A stretch of 64,000 nt of DNA from Spisula solida (GCA_947247005.1 OX365949.1:3048001-3112000); one strand, 5' to 3'; positions 37,901-48,261 are shown, numbered from the stretch's first letter. Made by a program: numbers and translations. Notes: generated from the letters alone by a model not told the origin.

Positions 37901-40900
37901 TTGTAGCAAGCCATATTAATGCTAGAAGAAACGGTCAATTTGGGTTAACCAGGACGGACGGACGAACGGACGAACGGACGGACAGGTGAATCACTATATG
38001 CCTCCCCATCTATCGATAGGGGGGCATAAACAAGAGGGCCCAAAGGGCCCTAGGTCGCTCACCTGTCGTACTAGTGCATGCACACCCCTATGGTGATCCT
38101 ACACATTTTCTGAATAAAATTTAAGGAAATTCAGCCTCTATTGCAAGTGTGTGTATGATTTGACCATGTGACCTAGCGTTTGACCCCAGATGACTTAATT
38201 AATATCAAACTTAACCTAGATTGTGTTGAGATGATTATTAGGACCAAATTTCATAAAGATTAAGTCGAAATTGTAACCTCTGGTGACTACACAGGGTTTT
38301 TCTATGATCTGACCTATAATTTAAACAAAATATTTCCTCCATATAACTGTACAAATACATGCTATAAAGACAGAACAATACCTAAACACTTAAAAAAATA
38401 ATTATGGTTCCAGTGGGGTTTGAACCCACGACCCTCAGGAAAATGTCAATTGACTTTGTGACCTTGTTTTTGACGCCAGATGACCCAAAATTGGCCTAGA
38501 TTTTGTTGACAGGATCATTGTGACAAAGTTTCATAAAGATTAAGTTGAAATTGTAACCTCTGGTGCTGACTACACAAGGTTTTTCTATGATTTGACCTTT
38601 ATTTTAAACAAAATATTTTGGAATATTTTTCAAATTGTAACCTCTGGTGACTACACAGGGTTTTTCTATGATCTGACCAATAATTTAAACAAAATATTTC
38701 CTCCATATAACTGTACAAATACATGCTATAAAGACAAAACAATACCTAAACACTTAAAAAAAATAAAAATTAAAAAATAAAAATTATGGTTCCAGTGGGG
38801 GTTGAACCCACGACCATCAGGAAAATGTACAAATACATACTATCAAGACAAAACAGTACCTAAACACTTAAAAAAATAAAAATAATGGTTCCAGTGGGGG
38901 TTGAACCCACGACCATCAGGCAAATGTACAAATACATGCTATAAAGACAAAACAATACCTAAACACTAAAAAAAATAAATTATGGTTCCAGTGGGGGTTT
39001 GAACCCACGACCATCAGGAAAATGTACAAATACATGTTATAAAGACTTAACAATACCTAAACATTTAAAAAAAAAAAATTATGGTTCCAGTGGGGGTTGA
39101 ACCCACGACCATCTGGAAAATGTACAAATACATGCTATAAAGACAAAACAGTACCTAAACACTTAAAAAAAAATATGGTTCCAGTGGGGGTTGAACCCAC
39201 GACCATCAGGAAAATGTACAAATACATACTATAAAGACAAAACAATACCTAAACACTAAAAAAAAAAATTATGGTTCCAGTGGGGGTTGAACCCACGACC
39301 ATCAGGAAAATGTACAAATACATGTTATAAAGACAAAACAATACCTAAACATTTAAAAAAATAAAAATAAAAAAAAATTATGGTTCCAGTGGGGGTTGAA
39401 CCCATGACCATCAGGAAAATGTACAAATACATGTTATAAAGACAAAACAATACCTAAACATTTAAAAAAAAAATTATGGTTCCAGTGGGGGTTGAACTCA
39501 CGACCATCAGGAAAATGTACAAATAAATGCTTTACAGACAAAACAATACCTAAACACTCAAAAAAAAAAAATATGGTTCCAGTGGGGGTTGAACCCACGA
39601 CCATCAGGAAAATGTACAAATACATGCTATAAAGACAAAACAATACCTAAACACTTAAAAAAATAAAAATAAAAATTATGGTTCCAGTGGGGTTTGAACC
39701 CACGACCCTCAGGAAAATGTCTACTCTCCCTACAGCGCTTTGATTTCCACTTAACCAGTACAATTCACACCCTGGTTAAAATACTGGAATATTTTGATAT
39801 TTGACCTTTACAAAACTGCTGTGAACCCTGATACACATTTTCATTGGTTGATGAAAGTTTATTGTATGTATAGAGAGTAGAGAGTTACTGCAGAGAGTTT
39901 AGTGACCATGAAGACTACATGTTGAAAGGTTTAAAACAAGGTTTTTTCTATAATTTGACCTAGTGAGCTAGTTTTTGACCTCAGATGACCCAATATCGAA
40001 CTTGACCTAGATTTTGTTGAGATGATCATTGTGACCAAGTTTCATAAAGATTAGGCCAAAATTGTGACCTCTAGAGAGGACACAACCCAATTGTTGACGG
40101 ACGGACAGACGGACGGACGACGGACGAAGTGTGATCACAAAAGCTCACTCTGTCACTTTGTGACAGGTGAGCTAAAAACTGTACCTTAACTTTAACAAAA
40201 GTGTTACACCGACGCTGACGCTGACGCCGACGCCGACGCTCGGGTGACTGCAATAGCTCTCCTTATTCTACGAATAGTGGAGCTAAAAACAAATTCATGT
40301 ATTTAAAAACAAAGTAAACTAGAATTGTGTCCATGAGACACGGGTGTCCCCCTTATAGCACATATCCTTTCAAATGGGGAAAGGAGAGGGGAATAGCAGT
40401 TTGGGGTAACATAATCAATTTCTTTAGCCATGTGGACTATAATTCTATTAAAAATATCAAAGGGCATCATAATTAAATTAAATGTAACAACGGGCCATAA
40501 TTCTGGTAAAAATCGACAAAACAAAAATGCCATCCTTTACGGTCACTTATACATAGAGGTTGTTCATCTGTGAATGTTTGAAGAAATTCCACCCAGTAGT
40601 TGATGAGGAGTACAACACACAAGATTTTCGCGAAAATACCATCCTTTACGATCATCTATACATTAAGGTTGTTCATCTGTGAAAGTTTGAAGAAATTCCA
40701 CCCAGTAGTTTATGTTATAGTTAAAACATATTAAGTAAATTTTAATGATTAAAACGGGCGGAGCGAGCGAAGCGAAGCGAGTCCTTTTTAGTCATTAAAA
40801 TTTACTTAATATGTTCTAACTAACTTAGAATATAACATTCTGCATTCTGATTGGCCGATAGAAATTAGCGCCAACGCATGACGTCAAGTCTGTTAAGAGA

Positions 40901-41769
40901 ACATTTTAATGATTAAATTTTCATTTAACCGCGAAAATATGGCGTTTTCATTGGCTCATAATGTAGGTTATATTCTAAGAGGAGTTCAACACAATATTTT
41001 CACTATAGGGTATATAGTAAAAGTAACAAAGGGTCATTTACGCAGCGAAAATTTCATCCTTTACGGTCATCTATACATTGAGGTTGTACATCATTATGTG
41101 AAAGTTTCAAGAAATTCCACCCGGTAGTTTATGAGGAGTTCAACACACAAAATTTGTGTTACGTACGGACGAACAGCGCCAATGCTATATGCCCCCACTT
41201 ATAAATAAGTGTGGGGCACAATTATACGCAAATGTTCTCGGAAAATTAAAACCCAGAAAGGAGATACTACAGTGGCAAAGAGGTTTCACATGTTATTAAC
41301 ACGTGCATATGTGATAACTAACATGTCAGCATGCCATAAATAAAATGTTTGCCTGATCGAGCTCCTTCTTTGACACCATAAAACACATTCATATTAAGTA
41401 CTGACCTTGTCAGTATTAAACTCCAAATAACTTAGTATCTTCGACCAAGTGTTATGTAAATCAACTTAAAACTCTACATAGTACTTTTTATTTATTCGTG
41501 TAGATGACAGACATTTCAATGTTCATAAAAGTTAACCAACGAGTTGTATTTAAACTTCTACGCTAGTCGTCCTCTACATTCCATGCTAGCCTTCAACTTA
41601 ATTTATCTTAAGATAAACCACACATGTCAAGAAATAAAGTTTTACCATATTTGAGTCCCTTTGATGTGATTCTCGCTTTAAAGCCAGGATTAGTAGCTTC
41701 TGTTTGCAGAAATCCCTCAAAGACAGCAAAGATGAAAACCAAGCACACTAACAGACGCATATTCTCCAT
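25916..41769 (-). CDS. BPI: BPI/LBP-family protein, complete, 15 coding exons
   Basis: Coding exons in transcript order: 41769-41646, 37391-37292, 35803-35681, 35116-35046, then 34425-34271 or 34232-34078, then 33564-33501, 32896-32805, 30854-30675, 30355-30278, 28930-28760, 28047-27980, 27489-27447, 27095-27032, 26409-26333 and 26023-25916 (TAG at 25918-25916). All phases agree and give 505 residues, close to the ~480-500 usual for the family. A signal peptide spans about 1-25 (hydrophobic CLVFIFAVF), followed by NPGFKARITSKGLKY, the typical mature N-terminus. Cys154 and Cys193 match the single conserved disulfide (Cys135-Cys175 in human BPI). KKGFPLP (exon 14) and GEIYW (exon 8) are family landmarks. 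Potential N-glycosylation sites include NKT, NLT, NTT and NAT. An acceptor (ATATTTCAG) precedes the ATG by one base, so a non-coding 5' exon lies upstream. One intron (32804-30855) uses a GC donor. The family binds bacterial lipopolysaccharide and kills Gram-negative bacteria; the activity here is inferred. LBP/CETP/PLTP relatives share the fold, but an invertebrate BPI-like protein is the best call. Confidence 0.93.
26883..26992. mobile_element. hAT-type MITE, 110 bp, perfect 8-bp target duplication
   Basis: It is flanked on both sides by AACTATAT (26875-26882 and 26993-27000). The right end reads AAATCGATGAAACCGTGTG then CCTGTG; the left end reads CACACACACACGGTTTCATC. An 8-bp duplication is characteristic of hAT transposition. 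No coding capacity. It sits in a BPI-like intron. The element at 44594-44723 has the same termini. Confidence 0.85.
27830..27915 (+). repeat. Dispersed repeat fragment
   Basis: The stretch GTGCTCGGCTGGTTAAGTTG followed by AGTGTTGCTTTCCC matches copies at about 5335-5385 and 28600-28690. It is intronic in the BPI-like gene and its family is unknown. Confidence 0.5.
28556..28700 (+). repeat. Dispersed repeat fragment, longer copy
   Basis: This is the longest of three copies: GACTTGGGCGGATCTGCGC ... GTTGGGCATTGTGCTT ... GTGCTCGGCTTGTTAAGTTG and then CTGCCTTCCCTGTCTGACTT. The GTTGGGCATTGTGCCTT string also precedes the repeat terminus at 3660. Intronic in the BPI-like gene, non-coding. Confidence 0.5.
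29457..30220 (-). repeat. Composite repeat copy, inverted, inside BPI-like intron
   Basis: Minus-strand copy of the 3.7-5.3 kb family. In plus order it shows the CCTATGGTGACCCTACACAT end, one T-arm unit (GGTTCCAGTGAGGTTTGAAC at 29821-29840), a short ACGG run, and the terminal hairpin AGCTCACTCTGTCACTTTGT (30186-30216). The open frame on the minus strand at 29571-29792 is repeat-derived. Confidence 0.7.
30880..32060. other. BPI-like intron sequence, nothing recognised
   Basis: AT-rich intron between exons 7 and 8, with simple ATT repeats near 31481-31500. No repeat family or coding sequence recognised. Confidence 0.4.
32068..32239. mobile_element. Possible MITE, ~170 bp, CTCTCTAGAGCG termini
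   Basis: Terminal inverted copies CTCTCTAGAGCG (32068-32079) and CGCTCTAGAGAG (32228-32239) bracket a non-coding segment in the intron after exon 7. The core CTCTAGAG is self-complementary, which weakens the case, and no target duplication is clear. Confidence 0.35.
34078..34232 (-). CDS. BPI: BPI/LBP-like alternative exon 5B
   Basis: 155 nt, with exactly the same length, entry phase (1) and exit phase (0) as its neighbour at 34271-34425. Acceptor GATTGTAG, donor GAG|GTATAT. It encodes GRPTIYAKHCTSS, FHGGMAWLYNVFRD and VGDAIKGSL. 31 of 52 residues are identical to the other copy, and the cysteine, the FHGGM block and WLYN are kept. Differences cluster at TLSATQ/TIYAKH, GGVDFK/GNVQFT and RQT/RDK, so charge and surface residues change while the fold core stays. 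Confidence 0.9.
34271..34425 (-). CDS. BPI: BPI/LBP-like alternative exon 5A
   Basis: 155 nt, entered in phase 1 after GATGCTAG and left in phase 0 at CAG|GTAACT. It encodes residues 140-191 of the protein, including GRPTLSATQCSSS, FHGGMSWLYNLFRQ and VGDKIKDSL. The cysteine is the first half of the conserved family disulfide; its partner is in the next exon (LCKLI). It is the copy nearer the promoter. It is either/or with the exon 38 nt downstream. Confidence 0.9.
34484..34690. repeat. Possible dispersed repeat fragment in BPI-like intron
   Basis: The AAGGGCCATAACTCCAGCGA ... TTGGTACCAAGTATTCATG pattern resembles a common bivalve interspersed repeat. It gives two overlapping minus-strand frames that do not resemble exon 5 or any domain, so I do not treat it as a third alternative exon. 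Confidence 0.35.
35402..35475. repeat. Tandem pair of ~48-bp units with box-B-like motif
   Basis: AGAGATTCGAACCAGGGACC then TCTGGATT is followed by AGAGATTCGATTCAGGGACC then TCTGGATT. On the minus strand the first reads GGTCCCTGGTTCGAATCTCT, a pol III box B, so this is probably a fragment of a tRNA-derived repeat. Intronic. Confidence 0.45.
36557..37033. mobile_element. MITE, ~477 bp, CTGGGTACTGTTTTA termini
   Basis: Perfect 15-bp terminal inverted repeats: CTGGGTACTGTTTTA at 36557-36571 and its reverse complement at 37019-37033. The interior is rich in TTACGCAA-type motifs, and the subterminal regions are partly complementary. A second, truncated and interrupted copy lies at 45735-47030. 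The overlapping open frames inside do not resemble known proteins. Intronic in the BPI-like gene. Confidence 0.8.
37588..37744. mobile_element. Foldback element / MITE, ~155 bp
   Basis: Arms ACACCGCTTTTCATTTCCGT (left) and ACGGAACTGAGAAGCGGTGT (right) are inverted copies. Inner arms GAACTGAAAACCAATGTAAC and GTTACATCTGTTTTCAGTTC also pair. The whole can fold into one long hairpin, and both strands carry open frames as a result of the symmetry. Intronic, non-coding. Confidence 0.65.
37745..38029. repeat. Dispersed repeat ending in ACGG-rich microsatellite
   Basis: AAATTAGGTCAAGGTGAAGG ... ACGGACGGACGAACGGACG ... CCTCCCCATCTATCGATAGG then GGGGCATAA. The tetranucleotide run near a short stem end is a pattern seen in bivalve repeat families. 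It abuts the composite repeat that follows. Confidence 0.55.
38030..40182 (-). repeat. Composite repeat, inverted full copy with 10 tandem T-arm units
   Basis: This is the reverse-orientation counterpart of 3685-5325. From the low-coordinate end it shows GGGCCCTAGGTCGCTCACCT, duplicated CAGAGGTTACA blocks (minus sense), and a tandem array. GGTTCC of the array occurs at 38788, 38887, 38984, 39083, 39177, 39273, 39382, 39479, 39575 and 39680, a period of 94-109 bp. The tRNA-like head comes next (about 39710-39775), then the CCGT microsatellite and the terminal hairpin (40143-40172). It lies in the 4-kb BPI-like intron 1. Confidence 0.75.
40195..40286. repeat. GACGCY-rich repeat end with short stem
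   Basis: CGACGCTGACGCTGACGCCG runs into TAGCTCTCCTTATTCTACGA and ATAGTGGAGCTA, giving a short inverted AGCTC/GAGCT end. Probably the end of another dispersed repeat. Non-coding. Confidence 0.4.
40722..40820. mobile_element. Foldback repeat with GCGAA-rich spacer
   Basis: The arms AACATATTAAGTAAATTTTA then ATGA, and TCATTAAAATTTACTTAATA then TGTT, are perfect inverted copies of 24 bp. They enclose GGGCGGAGCGAGCGAAGCGA. Repeats with CCACCCAGTAGTT (40585, 40700) and CCACCCGGTAGTTTATGAGG (41118) flank it, so it is embedded in an older dispersed repeat spanning about 40320-41220. Confidence 0.6.
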
Positions 41770-42680
41770 TCTGAAATATATGAACACGCATTTACAACGT
41801 AGTTTATAATTCAAACTGACACTGACTGATTCAAACGTACGTAATTTGTAGTTATATCAAGACGAATCAGGAAGTTAGGAAGTTTAATCCACTCGGCCTG
41901 AGTCATAGGCCCTTTACATAACACCAATGAAATTGGCAACGTCTAAATCACACAATAGTATTGCAGTACTTATTATCTATACTGTCGTTAATATAATATA
42001 CAAATGCAAATATTTTATCTATACACAACCGTAAATCATAACAGAAAAATATCTTCATTTATGATTATGAAATGTACAAAAATTACCCATGAGCGGAGGA
42101 ACAATAATTTATATGTTACATACTTCTTGTTAAGCAATAAAGATATAAAGGACATATGATAATAGTATCAATAACCGTGTACGATATACTTTTAAAGAGG
42201 CAATACAGTCTTCACAGTACCTCGCCATACTTATATAATAAAATAATAGTTTTATACATAGTACCAATCACATTATGATTGCCGCACACATAAATCTGAC
42301 AGATGCGATCAAAATGCTCTGACATATTTATTGTATGATCAATATTCCTAGAAACTTGTCAAAAAAATAAAGATTGTTGTATTGCAAAACTTAAACAGAA
42401 GGTTAGTTTAAGGGCGGTCATTGCAAACAATAAAACATGCATAGAGAGAAAGCCTCAGCCGCTTGACGTCAAGTGATGTTGCCATAAGCAACCACGTTCG
42501 TTCAAATAGTGAATCATTATTTTGAAATACATGTATTCTGAAAGTTTGATGATTAATAAAGAGATGAACGATACTAGCATATTGTTACAAATTGTTACGT
42601 ACAAACAAGCCAGAAAGTGTCACAGTCTTATTCTCGATGTACAGTCAGTCTGTATGTCATATGTTCAAATGCAATATATC
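41770..42680. other. Upstream intron/flank of BPI-like gene
   Basis: Directly upstream (minus sense) of the start-codon exon. The acceptor TATATTTCAG adjacent to 41770 implies that this is a 5'-UTR intron. No exon or repeat recognised. Confidence 0.45.
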
Positions 42681-42687
42681 CTTTCCG

Positions 42688-43158
42688 CTACCACGATTTT
42701 TTGGGGGCTATGAGAAATTCATATGGTCCCTATACTCCGTCTCTGAGACACTATTGACTTGCAGCACTGATAAAAACTCGATACATCCGGATGCTACACA
42801 CCTGACCGAAACTGAAAGTAGGAAAAATTGTCCAGATTTCGACTAAAGGTCACCGGAAGTGACGATGTGACGGTGACCCTTGCGCGAAAAACCTTTTTTT
42901 AGCTTGGTAGGCCCACTTTTTGGCCCCTTTAGGGCACTGATCCTGACCCCTATGTCTAGCCTCATATTCCTTCTATTGAAAAATGAAAATAAATTGGCGC
43001 TAAATGTTAATGCAATTCCACAGGTAATCGTACCGAAACGGCAGGTAGGACCAGTAATTTCAGTTTTGGAAAATCTACGTTCAAAGCCCTCTTTAAAGGG
43101 GTCCAGCGTGCCCAAAAACCTGTGCACGACCCTGGGCCCGTACTATCCTTTAGTCTGG
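42688..43158. repeat. ~470-bp dispersed repeat, copy 1
   Basis: CGCTACCACGATTTTTTGGG ... AAAAACTCGATACATCCGG ... AAGGTCACCGGAAGTGACG ... CTCTTTAAAGGGGTCCAGCG ... TATCCTTTA. It aligns over its whole length with 58170-58640 in the same orientation. Both copies keep a minus-strand frame with DPFKEGFERRFSKTEITGPT, but many differences between the copies change amino acids, so I do not call a gene. Confidence 0.75.
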
Positions 43159-44593
43159 GATGCCTGTGTACCGATGACAGCAAAATTTGGGCATTTAGGT
43201 CGAAAACTACGGAAGGCCGAAATGGCCATCCCGGTGAGTCTGCATTAGTACGCTATAGGAGGGATTCACGACTACGTCATCAATACTGTCTGCTACAGGT
43301 TATCTCGAAGGTCGGTCAAGCAATGTAAAGAAGGGCTGTATTCAGTGTTAAAAGTACTATAGTTTTGAGTTTGTTGAAACTTCTAAGCACAAAATAAAAT
43401 GCAAATAATTAGTTTGTTAGAAGAAATGTTCGATCACACGAATACTCTGATACTGATTAAATATCAACATTATTTTGTATCTTGTAAAACAACATGCATA
43501 ATAAGCAATATATGTGACCATGTTTTATCCTATTCTTGACATCAATATAAGATCATGTACTTCAAAATCAACTCAAAACAAGCATTACATAATATTTTTT
43601 ATTCGGATAAACTTAGAATGCGCAATATTTTAATGAGAAGAATACAAAAACGTGAAAAATGCATGTTTCTAGTGTAATCTGCACATGAACCATTCTTTAT
43701 TACGTATATCAAGAATGCAGTCAACTTATTTGTCGGTACATGTACTATGATAGCATATTTTATTAACAGTATATTGTAATGTACGTAAATATGTTCATCC
43801 CGAGTATGTAGGGTAGGTTTTTTATAATCATGTGAAAAATAATCAAATGATTCTAACAAGGTGACAAACCCCTTCGCTCGGCCATATGTGGTAGACACAT
43901 TTTAAGCTTACCATTTTCAAAGCTTTTTTTTTTAATTTGCGCATCTTCAAGTTTCAAGTATCCCATATAAACTGTTATTTAATAAAAATAAAAATATGTA
44001 ACGGGAACTGTCTGTCATAATACAAAAATGTACAGCATTTGTTTATGAATAGCATAATAAATTATAATTGGTATATAAACCAATTTAGACTAATTAATTA
44101 CAACTAAATTCAAATACATAAACACTATGGCATAAATATATAATACAATAATTTAATAACTTATTTTTCTTTTAGTACATACTAATAGTACTACCACGAA
44201 AACATATCATTAGGGATTTTGTCAACCTTACATGAATAACCATGGTAAAGTCAGTTTAAAAATGAGATAAACCAGGGTAGCAGCGTTTACCATGTTGAGG
44301 ACAATAGATTCATATTAACAGTGCAAAGTATTAAAAATTATTTTATTTTTCTGTTATGTCAACAGCATAATTATAACAGCAGAAATACATATGACGTTGA
44401 ACATTGTTTCCAGTTAAAATAATATGAACAAATGCACTGCATCCAGTGGGGAATTTCCCATCAGGCCTTTGACTTTGGATAATCTAGCAGAGGAAAAAAT
44501 GACCAAGAAATTTATTTGCTCCCATTGAGACTATAGTCTTTGGCTCCCAGACAGAACCACATTGAAAATGCTTAGTTATTTATCATTCTTGCT
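43159..44593. other. Intergenic or intronic AT-rich sequence, nothing recognised
   Basis: No recognisable domain on either strand. The 99-residue minus frame at 43599-43898 lacks any family signature and lies in low-complexity AT-rich sequence. Confidence 0.4.
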
Positions 44594-44723
44594 CACAGCA
44601 CACGGTTTTTGTCGAATTAAACAACCTTATATGAAAATAAAATTCCGACTATCTGGTATTTAAGAAGATAGTCGGATTTTTTTCATATAAGGTTGTTAAA
44701 TTCGACGAAACCGTGTGCCTGTG
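44594..44723. mobile_element. hAT-type MITE, 130 bp, near-perfect hairpin, 8-bp TSD
   Basis: It is flanked by TTCTTGCT at 44586-44593 and 44724-44731. The arms start CACAGCACACGGTTTTTGTC and CACAGGCACACGGTTTCGTC (reverse complement of the right end) and pair for about 60 bp, through CAACCTTATATGAAAA and CCGACTATCT, leaving a loop of about 10 nt. It shares its termini with the element at 26883-26992. Non-coding. Confidence 0.88.
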
Positions 44724-45734
44724 TTCTTGCTTTTATAAAGTTCAGGTGCGAAAACTTTAAAAGCCTTCCAGTCATTCGGACTGGCAGAAATAAAAATGTT
44801 GTCCGAATGAACATTTGTCAGCCCGATCAAAATGAAAATATATCTGTCTGTGGATAACGCACGTTTTTCAATTTGTTTAATTCTAGGTCTACTTAATTCA
44901 GGGGTTTCTAGTTTACATATAATTAGATATAAACACATATATAACAACTGATTTCAAATAGGCCTAATTTGATATTTTACCTTTTTATAATGGGTTGCAT
45001 GAGCATATCAGACAGTACTTTTGTTCAAGAGAAAAGGCTATTTTCATTTCAATTAATCACATTACGATTAATTATCAAACATCTTTAATCTTAATCAGCT
45101 TTTCTCGTTAAATAAACTCTGTTGCAAATCATCAAAATATAAAGGATATTCCGACGGAAAATTCCGGGTTTTATTGTATCCAATCACAACAAAATTTAAT
45201 TAGTTTTCGCGACCTTTATTACACTTTTTGACGATTTTGGAGTGATTTCTTATAACATCTCGGCGAGGAATTACAAATTGCATTCGTGTTACTTTGTTTG
45301 ATATTTCGCACATTTGAACGATTCCCGCTCGACTTACTTCGTAATCTCAGAGTAATCATGTGTCTCATAACAGTTTGAAGCATCGTTTATGCACTGAAAA
45401 TGTTAAAATTGCCTTCCGAAGCGGGCAAAAAATGGCTGCCATTTTTTTCTGAAACCGTATGGAAAAGAGTGTCTTCCATCTAAGAGACGGGTTGCACAGC
45501 AACCATGGAAGACTGATTAATTTTTTTTATTTAAAGTTTTTTTGGCATAATAAATTTATTCTATAGATTTTTAATTATAGTTTTATTCTGATCTTTTACT
45601 ATGATTGTTATTTATGTTCCACATTTAAAAAATAAAAATAGAAGCAAGAACGGTTATCGATTTCTCGGTATCAAATTCCTGCTACAGGAAGTCGGAAGCA
45701 AGAGTCCGTCTACCTAGTGACCATAGAGATCCGG

Positions 45735-47030
45735 GTACTGTTTTACAAACATTGCGTAAATGTCGCGTAAGTTTACGCATATATTTGTCACTTACGCAAA
45801 TCGTTATATAAGTGTGTTTTACTAATCGGTCGCAAGTTGTTGCATACATTTACGTAAACATATTGAATATTGAACGTAGACCGGGCCATAATAGAGAGGT
45901 TGCGATACGAACGTGTACGATTACGTGTACTATCTGACCAGGAATACCTGACAGTGACGTCACATTGTGTTTACAATCCAATGTTTACTTTATTAATTGT
46001 TCTACAAAAATGTGGATTATCATTATATTTCTTTACCTACATTCCCAATATGATATCGTAGTCGAGAGGATAACGGGCAGTATTAGTAGTTGAAAGGTAT
46101 CGAGTTCGAACCCCGTCAGCGTAACTTTTTCCCGCTCGTTACTATTTTGCAATTGAATACAAATTAAGTGTGAAAAATGAATTTCATCTTTGTCATTTCA
46201 CTAAACTTAAGATGGCTAATTTGAATGGCTAAGAACGTGTTTTAGATTATTGTAGTGAGTCTCTTTTTAAGAATAATGAGAAAGCAGCGTCTGTTCTAAA
46301 CGTGTTTTTGAGATAATGTGATTTTTAAGAGCTTTTATTAATCATAAGGCAAAAGAATATATATTTAAATTCGTTATTGTATTAAATCATTAAATATGTT
46401 TCCCGTATATTGTACAAAAAATACATTCATATAGTTTGTCTACCACAAGCTTTGAACTTGGACCACCTGTGTGAGAAGCAGCCTACACATCCACAGGACC
46501 AGGTTTTGTTTAGACTATTAGAATTGATAAGGACATACTTCTATTTAATAAAATCATTAATCCGTTGGGGATATACCCTGATTATTTATAGATTGTTGAC
46601 AAAATGACGTAACTGTCAAAAATTGTTGGTCGGATAGTACGTGTAGTTACCCGTACATGTATACGTACGCGTTGCAATTAAAATTTGCTTGCGAAACACA
46701 ACGTGTGCGTGTAACATCGCATGGTAGTTGTAACATGATTTCTTCGTGAATCGATAATGAGTGTTTATATAAACTCACTGAGACTGCCGGCGATAAAATA
46801 TTGGGTTTTCCGTGCATACGCATACCTGTGTGACATAGTACACATTATATTTTCGACTGTCACACGCCCGTTACTTGTAGAAAGTACACATACCTGGATG
46901 ACGAAATACCCAAAAATAGTATTCACGTACACGTTACACGTTGCCTTTCGCAACCTCTCTATTATTACCAATATAACGGGAACCAGAGTGAATAAATATA
47001 CACAAAAGTTCGATAAGTTTTGATGATTAA
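45735..47030. mobile_element. Second, truncated copy of the GGGTACTGTTTTA MITE, interrupted
   Basis: 45735-45890 matches 36559-36720 (GGGTACTGTTTTAC, CATTGCGTAAATGTCGCGTA, TGAATATTGAACGTAGACCG). After a ~1.07-kb insertion, the match resumes at about 46966-47030 (ATTACCAATATAACGGGAAC, GAGTGAATAAATATACA). The second half of the element, present in the other copy, is missing. Confidence 0.8.
45892..46967. mobile_element. Nested TIR element, ~1.07 kb, TA duplication
   Basis: The termini ATAGAGAGGTTGCGA and TCGCAACCTCTCTAT are perfect inverted copies, with TA on each side. They interrupt a MITE whose uninterrupted copy (36715-36730) shows the empty site. The interior is rich in TACGTGTA motifs and has no transposase-like frame. 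At about 46055-46130 it carries tRNA-like boxes (TAGTCGAGAGG, GAGTTCGAACCCC) followed by CTTTTT. This is a non-autonomous element of Tc1/mariner-like target choice. Confidence 0.75.
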
Positions 47031-47474
47031 GCAGGTTTAGAATATAGATCTCAGTAGCTAGCCAATCAGCATGGAGAAAAAAGTGTTGAATAAATCCCGT
47101 ATACAACACTTTGCCGTGGTATATATAACAATAGATTGCTATATACTATAGTTGGCCAAGCAAAATAATTGAGCATAGCTATAATAATGTATACATGCAT
47201 TTAGCACAGAAAATTTGGATGCCAAACATTTTTTGATACCAAGCTTAGTTTAGTCTATATTATAACAATACTATATTTTAAACAAGTTACTAATTGGACT
47301 TATTAGAATACATGTACATGTATATCAAACCTTTCTACATTTGTTTATAATTACTTTCATAATCTGAGACAACAATTTTGATAGATAATTAACCAATTAA
47401 AGTATTGCCAACATCTCTGCTGAGTGCTGACAACATTATCAGTAGAGGGTGAATGCCGTGGTAGCTTTTATGAC

Positions 47475-47656
47475 TACAGTACAACCTCTCATGGGGACAT
47501 ATGTAGTGCAACAACCTCTGTATAACACAACCTTCAAAGTTACTTGAAGTTATTACATGTATATAATTTTTTAAATTCTGTAGGGCAACAACTTCTAAAC
47601 ACTGACCAATATTTGCAGCCCACAAAGGGTCTCACTCTACAGAGGTTGTTCTGTAC
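47475..47656. mobile_element. Possible MITE, ~180 bp, ACAACCTCT termini
   Basis: TACAGTACAACCTCT at the left, and AGAGGTTGTTCTGTACTA at the right (one extra base in the arm). The interior is non-coding. The AGAGGTTG end resembles the terminus of the nested element at 45892-46967, so it may be a related family. Confidence 0.5.
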
Positions 47657-48255
47657 TATTGTGTCTTCAATAATTACGTGCAGATTACCCCTCTCTTCTA
47701 AGACATCATTTCCACAGAGTAGAACTTAAAACCAACTAAACGATTAAAACAAATTGAAGGGGTTCCAATGGTGTCTGCAGGTGATTGAAGTAAATGACTT
47801 TCATACTAACACAACCGGGTTCAACCCATAATTTACAAATTAAGACCTCACCTTAAAACAAAGACCACTACTTTCTGTCCACTGGTTTGCACATTATTCA
47901 ACCTCAAATTCACAGTGAAATTGCACCTATATGAAGACCACCTCTTTAACAAGATGGGCTCAGAATTAACCATTTTTCGTTCCGTTTTCATCTGTTTGCT
48001 CTTTGATAGAATGATGCAATTACTCAACATTATTGAGATAAGTTTTTTACAGTCCCAAAAAGGAATTTCATTATTGAGGTTTTACTGTAAATAGCTTAAT
48101 TTTGCCACTTAGATCTTTATATGCATCATGCAACACTTAACATATTACACCAGCACTTAAATGGTTTATCATACCCTATGTACCGGGTACTGGTCGATTT
48201 ATAGGCAAATTGTACCTGATAAACAAAGATTATTTATTTATAGTCTAAGGCCCAT
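47657..48255. other. Non-coding, nothing recognised
   Basis: AT-rich sequence without domains or clear repeats. Confidence 0.4.
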
Positions 48256-48261
48256 ATTCAC

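Noticed and set aside
42880..43248. 122-codon plus-strand frame
   Set aside because: Starts inside the 470-bp dispersed repeat and runs into flanking sequence; not preserved in the second copy.
46055..46130. Possible tRNA gene inside the nested element
   Set aside because: A and B boxes are present, but T-stem and acceptor pairing fail; treated as a pol III-like motif of the element.
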